Assembly: GCA_964019165.1 (NCBI GenBank)
Contig: OZ025269.1
Span: 19,585,687 to 19,649,686 of the forward strand
Length of the DNA stretch: 64,000 bases
Source of the DNA: Mastigias papua
Taxonomy: Eukaryota; Cnidaria; Scyphozoa; Rhizostomeae; Mastigiidae
Direction of reading: 5' to 3'
This document shows, one piece after another, positions 57,135 through 64,000 of the stretch (positions are counted from its first letter, which is position 1; each line of letters begins with the position of its first letter). Made by a program: the position numbers and the translations under genes. The notes under the pieces are model-generated. The model did not search any database. It was not told the DNA's origin and saw nothing but the letters and a program-made list of their open reading frames with translations.

Positions 57135-60100
57135 GTATGCATTTGTTCACTGCTTGGGGACAGAGCTTCAGTAAGCAGCTTTTAGCAATAGAATGGTTGT
57201 TGCTTTTCGATTGCTACTCATTTGAAAATGTTTATAGATGCACTACTGTTTGGTGTTGCCTGTTCTTTTCAACATGTTTCTGTTTCGTTTGAATACACAT
57301 AACCTCATGAGCTCTATGAAAGCTTAGCCACTTTTTCCTATTTGTATACTCCCCTAGCACAATTATTACTCGTCTTCTGCACCTTTGAAAACCGTGCATA
57401 ATTGCCTCTTAATGACATATAGTTGGGCCCCTTACTGACCGTGCACACAGCGTGGCTATTGTGGAAAGTAATACCCCCACCATAATACCGTTTGCTTTCT
57501 GTTTTTGTTTTGATCTAGTACAATCACATTCCATTGCATTTCAAGAATTCTTTGGATGCAATTCTCCATTGTTGTATGGAGTAGCCATGATTGAATCGCA
57601 TGTATGTAGCCCGAACCGTACTTTGATGTCACGAATTTCTCTCACAAAAGAAACTTCCCTAGGCACTCATTCTTTGTCAGAATTCTTGGCATGTGCACTG
57701 CCAAAAATATCCGAGCTTGAAAATGCCAACGATAGTTCTATCTTACGCATATTACAGAGAGGTTTATTTGCCTGTACAAATGTTAATACTGTAGTAGAAA
57801 TACTACCTCTCACGTCCTGACATTTTTATTATTAGACACAAACAAGTAATTAACTCGATTATGGCTTTTTCTATTGTTAAAGTCAAAGACTTCATTCCTA
57901 ATAGAATATCTATGCCACGCAGCAGAAGAATGGGACTTTAGAATCGAGGATACTTTACGAATGATGAATGATGGCATTACGTATAGTTGCTTTGAAAATT
58001 TGAATTTCCACCTAATCGAGCTGCACCGAATGAAGTTATTACGTTTTGCTATTTCTGATCGCTTTCTAATATTGATAGAGGATTTCCGTGTTGTTCGACG
58101 TGCCTATCATTCCTCAAGTATCATTTGTACTTATAGCAGAGTGTTTCTTTTAAGGAGGGTGTAAGTTCTACTTTGAGAAAAAGTGAACTTAAAAGGCGAT
58201 ACTTGACTGCCTCTATCTTACTGACTGGTTACGCGTTTTTTGTAAGGGACTCAGCCCATGCCCTAGTTCTAAATGTTCCTTTGTTGGTCTTTTGGCATTT
58301 AGTACTATAGACATTGCAAATGTTCAGTGCTATGACAGGACACTATGTATACTGCATATCTCAATGGAACCCACCTACGAACCACTTTCTACAAGGATTA
58401 CACACAATTTATGCGAATTTGTCTTCTTCGTTACTCTCGATTTGTTTGCAATGATAAAAAAATTCGAACATATAAGTTACTTAGGGATTTCTTTCGTCAG
58501 TAAAAGTTCCTTAGATGTTTTGACCTTCTAGTTTTAGGTTCTTTATACCTCCTTGTGGCTACCCCCCTTAATTAAGAATCTGATGCTCTTTAATTGATAT
58601 GAACGCAGCACTGCTGGGAATGAGAATGCATGTATAAATGACTAAGTGGTATTAATGAGTTCAAAGTATTGGCGTTTACTAGTTGTCTTGTTGCAACGAG
58701 ATCACCTCTTTCACTGGGTGATTGAGCAGCCACGGCATCGGTAGGGGGGCTGGGGGCTTCAGCCTCCCCCATTTTTGCCAGCCAGTGACTTTTCTAGCCT
58801 TAATTAAGCTATTTATTGTTTGTAGCCCCCTATTTATTTGTGTAGCCCCCACAATTTCGTTTGGCAGTGCCGTGCCTGTTGAGAGGATATTTGTAGCGTG
58901 TCAAGTACTTGTACACCAACCACATTTAGTAAGTTCCTGGTGAATGGTTAGTAATTCTCGATGAGGGGAAAGAGGACTAGAGGGGCTCAGGTGGATCTTG
59001 GCAGATCGAAACATTCTAAGAATCATTGTAATGTAAGCATGGATGTAGGGGGCTTTACATTTAGGGAGGCTGCAAATTTTCTACCCAAATCGGACGTTTT
59101 GCCCGAGTTAGTGTATAGCCCTTTTAGGCTGCAACTTTTTTGGAAAGAATTATTGTTTTTTCTGAAGAAATTTCCCGAATGAAATAGATTCTGCCCAACT
59201 GCAGCCCTCCCAGTCCCTATGCTAATCCGCTTATGAACGTAAGGGCTTTGAATAGATTGAATTGATAAGACAATTGTCTACCCCTGGCTCCTAAGACTTA
59301 TTTATGGGATCCTGTCGAGGGCAGGAGGAGACTTCATTTAAGACAATGCTATATCTGTGATTGCTTTGGTTTAAAATAATTCTGCTGAGACGTTGATCCA
59401 CAGACATCACTAGCATCACTGAGTGTGTTTCGAAATACCTGTTATCGGTGCACAATAAACAAGATTTTTTCATGCTTTGAGCCTAGAGCAAAATACGGAA
59501 CCAATAATTGCTGTATCTCACGGAAGCGGCTTGCCTATCATCTCATTTTTGGGGGGTTTAATCATCTCACCTGAAAGGGGGGGTGAAAGTAAAGCTAACA
59601 CTCCACAAGGACCCTCGTCCATAACTTATTCTTTCTGTTCGAAAGAGCCATTCTCGCTTCATAGATTATGAAGCTTCAGGTTCTTTGCTTCTTTTTTCTA
59701 CAACAGCTTAGTTTCCACTTAGCAAGATGAGATGACCTGACACCTTGGACGGCTCCTCTTGGTTGGCCCAGAGATTCCACAATTTAGTTATAGAGTTTTC
59801 TATTGATATCGTTTGGGAGAACCTTTCATTTTGAAGTCAACATGTACAATTGAGAAGGATTATTTATTAATCATGGCTACTAGACACCCGTATTGTATAG
59901 TGTTTATGACATTGTACATCGTTGGCTTTAGCCTCATTTCAAATGAATTGTTGAAGAATTTAGGCCGATAACAGTCGTCAAGTCATTTAATCTTATCGGA
60001 ACCATTCTTGTTGTCGTATCGACTTTCTCGTAAAGCTATTTATTGTAACTAAGAAACCTCTATGATTCACAGATTGACTCGCAGGGCTGAGAATTTCTTG

Positions 60101-60270
60101 TATACTGGTGATAGGAAGGTGCCAATTACCATTTAGGTGCCATTAACGAAGTAGGTGTTTGAAAGTAGTGCCAGCGACGATATAATGGCAAATAAATGTC
60201 GGTTTCGTGTTCTCAGCGATTTCGTTTAACCCTAGCTCTGACCTACGATTGTGCGGCTCGCTGTAACGGG

Positions 60271-60432
60271 TTCTAGCGATCCCAGAGACCATGTGGACAC
60301 TTGGAAGGAGGACCGGCTATGATGGTAAGGATAGACCATTGGGATATACCGTTTTTCTATTCCAGCGATCCTGTGGTCCGCAATCGCCAGTAACGTTCTT
60401 GCATTTTTCCACATGGTCACTGGGATCGCTGG
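60271..60432. repeat. inverted repeat (foldback), arms ~25 bp
   Basis: TAGCGATCCCAGAGACCATG (left, from about 60273) pairs with the inverse of CATGGTCACTGGGATCGCTG (right, about 60411-60430), with few mismatches. A third partial copy (ccagcgatcctgtggtc) lies between. Possibly a small MITE; no target duplication found. Confidence 0.5.
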
Positions 60433-63400
60433 CTGGACCCCCCCCCCCCCCCCCAGTAATCCAAGCGATTGTGAAGACCAAATGGAAACAGATTTGTGCA
60501 TGTGGTTTTAGGTTGCTTTCAAAGTTTTTATAGGAATATATCTCTGGAAAAGTAGGGAATAGAAATGACATTTGACTTGGACAATAAGCCTATAATATGC
60601 AACATAAATATCTTTAGGCTTTAGTGGATTTTTAAGTTTCCCATGAAGCCATTCTAATTTAATATTTAGATGCCACAACATTTAAAAACGTTGGAATCCA
60701 TTCTTAATTAACTGAACCATATTCTCACTTTAATATATTAGTATGTATATAGAATTCATAGTTTCGTATAAAAATACGTGTACAAGAAGAGCCTCCCAAC
60801 CTGTTAATTTACTTCTACGCCAGTGTATTTAGAGGTCTAGAATGTAGGCCCGTAATGTTTGATTTCTGTGTTATTCTTTTTGTTACGTTCCGTTGTGCAT
60901 CTGTTGTATTACTGTAAGTAAGCTCAATACGTCTTTTAGGATGTGCGAGAAGGAGAAATGTAATGTGTAGGGGATTCTCGAAGCCATATTTTGGCATATT
61001 TACAACTTATCGATTATGGCTACAGTGGCAAAACTCGATTGAGTTTTAAGTCCATTGCGCGGAATTCAGTATATAATGCCAAATTTGCTTGAACTTTCAT
61101 AGAATTCTATCCACCGCACAATGTAAGAGTATCTTGTGTTCAAATGAATCCTGACTTCATTACAGAACTATTTTTCTTTATTTACTGTTGTATTTCAAGC
61201 TTCTCTCATTTCTGTAGCGATTTTCAACCCTATCTTTTTACCACATAATTAGATGAAATAGTAAGTCAGTTAAAGTTTATTGAAATTAAGTGTGACAGAC
61301 CGAAAAAACAATTCAGCGGATCGTTTGATGGTATACACGTTTTTTTATAAAGAAGTTTTTGTCCCCAGTATTGATACACTCATAGCTGTTTCGTGATGTC
61401 AATGCTAAAACTTTGGGAAGACTGTCTTAGTAAGGATTGCAGAGTTTGCGTAACAGTGCAGTGTTGCCCTGATAGACAGGCACTACACAACCAAAACTCT
61501 AGAATACATAGATTAATACATGAATTATGTAGACATTAAATGAAAGAGATGGCTGGCTTGTGTGAAAATTGAAACTATGGTAAGTCTGAAAAATCCAGCA
61601 TTTGAAAGCAATCGAGCATGATTTTCTTATAAACCATTCGCTTATAAAAAGACGTGTAGTGATGGACTATTGCATTGACTGTGTGGGCTTGTTCCTGTTT
61701 TTTACTTACGAAAATAGCCCGTTATGTCAATGAATGATGTGGTTTGTGGTTTTGGCCAGCCATGGTACAATGTGTTGTTATTGTCACAACGTCACATTGG
61801 ACTCTACGTCATCTTTTCATAGCCTTTCCTATACTTTTTTAATGTTTATGTTTCTGTCTGTTTGTGTCTTTTGAATCTCCTACCAGTAACCACAGCTACT
61901 ATAATGGCAAGTTGTAAAGAGAAAGAGTCGTAATGTACACTTGTTAGTTATCATCTCTCAGATCGATCCAGACTTTTGCTTTTGACTTGCTGTTCCTTAT
62001 TGTACTCCTAATGTGGATTACATATCAATTTTCCGAGCCCGTATTGTGTCCCGGAACAGTTGCATGCGGCTTTTTTGCGTCTTAATCTTCGATAAGCCCA
62101 TGAACAGCCCGCCAACCTGGTGATTTTTTAAAAACGTACGTTTGCTTCCAACTTAGCTAATAATCGCTCTATTGTCGAATAGGGCATTGCGTACAGAAAT
62201 ATTGCTTCATAGTTTATGTAAACCCATTATTTATCCCATTATCGTTTTTAGAGAGGCATTTCTCACTTGGAGTCTGCCAGTGAAAATATCCATCTTCCCA
62301 AAATCCTGCTTTGAATTGTGCGAGTGGTTTAGATCAAGGCCAATTAGATTTTTGTGTTTTGTATTAAATTAATCAGATTCAACGTCTATCAGTCTTAATG
62401 TGCTGCAGCTCAAGACAAACAGAAATGACCTTAGACACTGCAAAAAGTGATTTTATCTAGGTACGGCAATCTCTGGAATCTCGATGTCAGACTCCATTTA
62501 ACTTCAATGAGATCCAATTGTGCCACTTTGGAATTGTGTTTACACTAAATGAATTACAGTAGTACACGTATTTGCATCCACTATCCACATTCAGCACGGT
62601 GGCCAAGGTGAATGAAATGAGGGGAGAACACTTGGCAAGGGTCTGATAGCTTAGCCCCCTGGAAAATTCATTTTTGAGCCATGCCCTCATTTTTGGTTCA
62701 GGTTGTATGTACCAAATATAATGTTTTCCACTGGTAACATGAAACTTAGTTAATTCTGTGCCAACTTTTCTATAATACAGGGGAACTAGGATGAAAAATA
62801 ATTTGAAGAGGAATGCTTTGATTCGATTTTAAAGGGGTCTTGATTACCATCTTTTGCTACAAGTTGAGGGGAGAAGTGCTCCCCATGCTTCCATGTTGCC
62901 ACGCCACTCTCTACATTCTTTTACGACCTAATGCAAAGCTGTTGTAATTTGCATCTGTGATCAGCTGATGTACCTGCCATTAAAAAGCGGACAGACCTGA
63001 ATCTCACTTTTATTTTGTTTTATTGTCAGGTCTTCGCTTTATTATTGGATTTCTATCAATTGAGAGAAGCTTTTTGCACAAAATAAGCTGGGATTTGATA
63101 TGATGGCAGTTTACACGTGTTCTTATCACACAATCGATCAATAATAGGGTTTCGAGTACTGATAGCAAGCGAGTGTTTTGAAAGTTGGATTTTGTATCCA
63201 ACATAATGTGATTAGAAACTTTCGTTGTCTTCTCTTTTCATGAATAGTTATTTATGATTGAAGTAATATCGAGTTTTCAATTTTGAGTTTCTCCGAGACC
63301 TCCCTGAGGATAGTAACACCAATGGAAGGAGTCTCTATTTGTAAATTAGATTTTTATTAAATTTCTCCCTTTATACAACAAACAATAAAAAGGCAATAAG

Positions 63401-63479
63401 TGTTGGTATAATACGTTTACATTGCTTTTTGTTGAAGGAGAAAATTGTGGACAGCCCTAAGAGTTGTTATTATTACATT

Positions 63480-63602
63480 TTCTTTGCTGTTGTTAGATTG
63501 CTGTTTTAAGATTGTTGTTGTTGGATTATTGTTGTTAGATTGTTGTCGTTAGATTGCTGTTGTTAGATTATTGTCGTTGTTGTTGTTATTGTTGTTGTTG
63601 GA
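63480..63602. repeat. GTT-rich interrupted microsatellite
   Basis: Repeated gttgttagattgttgtt units with interspersed 'agattgctgttg'. Confidence 0.75.
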
Positions 63603-64000
63603 TTTGTGTTGCTGGTGCTGTTGTCTTTCTAAGGTTGCCTTTATTGGTATGATAGTATTTTTTCCACGTTTTAAATCGCAAGCTAGCCAAGCAGTCAAAT
63701 TCAACTTTCAACCTAAGATGCCAGTTATGTGCTGCCATTACTTAGAGATGTTATCGGTTGTTATGAAGTTTTGGAATTACTAATTCAGGTCAAAATGCTT
63801 AAGAATTGTTGTCCCTTGGCCATAGCTGCTGTAGAAGGAGCCTGCTGTTGTCTAAATGCAATGTGCAGCATGTATGAATCAATACTGCACACTTTCTGCA
63901 ATTTCTATCAATTTCTATGCGTTCGGAACTTGCTGCAACGCAGTAGTTTTGGTCTGTTTGTCCAGAGAATATTAAGCATTTAAACTACAAACGCTAATGA

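Larger units (their letters stand above)
57135..64000. other. long intron 3 of HOOK gene (and/or beyond), no further exon found
   Basis: I looked for the expected next HOOK segment and did not find it. Three consecutive frames of 79-122 codons (57452-57820, 57874-58164, 58292-58531) have no recognisable motif and switch frame. A G-rich/C-rich inverse pair near 58740-58770, a foldback near 60271-60432, a poly-C run (60439-60454) and a GTT-rich tract (63480-63602) are the only structures noted. Confidence 0.45.

Overview
The window is from an animal (metazoan) genome. It is AT-rich, and its genes are split into short exons joined by GT-AG introns. It encodes extracellular mosaic proteins (CUB, thrombospondin type 1, trypsin-fold protease), a SERTA-domain protein and the start of a HOOK/Girdin-type protein, and it carries non-LTR retrotransposons, a tRNA-like SINE and many MITEs. 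I would place it in a marine-type invertebrate (cnidarian to lophotrochozoan or deuterostome) but cannot name the species. All recognised genes are on the + strand.

1-22958 is gene A, cut by the left edge. Seventeen exons give, in order: a 447-residue Ser/Thr/Pro/Met mucin-like tract, CUB, TSP1, linker-TSP1, then alternating CUB and TSP1 to a total of seven CUB and seven TSP1 domains, then a two-exon S1 serine protease. Every internal boundary I placed is phase 1 and every internal exon is a multiple of 3 bases, the signature of exon shuffling and exon duplication. The middle (about 5.0-16.3 kb) is an array of recently duplicated TSP1-CUB exon pairs. It also has a higher-order period of about 5.2 kb, marked by a SINE present in every second unit. 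A 1.3-kb LTR element sits inside one SINE copy. A decayed RTE-like LINE fills the intron before the protease.

22959-33048 is intergenic DNA and/or the 5' part of gene B. It holds two LINE fragments (one split by a small MITE with a visible target duplication), a TTA-flanked MITE and one possible linker exon. 33049-45135 is gene B, a paralogue: CUB-TSP1-CUB-CUB-TSP1-CUB-TSP1-S1 protease. It lacks the amplified array and the classical CUB that precedes the protease in gene A.

45136-48900 holds a SERTA-domain gene (CDCA4/SERTAD type) with its whole ORF in one exon and a possible 5' UTR exon upstream. 53512-57134 holds the first three coding exons of a HOOK-domain protein of the Girdin/Daple (CCDC88) type; the rest of that gene must lie beyond the window. 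The space between and after these genes is mostly intronic or intergenic, with long (TA)n tracts and a truncated SINE.

Genes A and B probably encode large secreted or surface glycoproteins that combine ligand-binding modules, O-glycosylated linkers and a catalytically complete protease. The position equivalent to residue 189 is Ser, so trypsin-like specificity is not expected. The most interesting content is the visible history of this gene pair: linker-derived coding minisatellite expansion, module amplification, dated transposon insertions and decoy splice sites.
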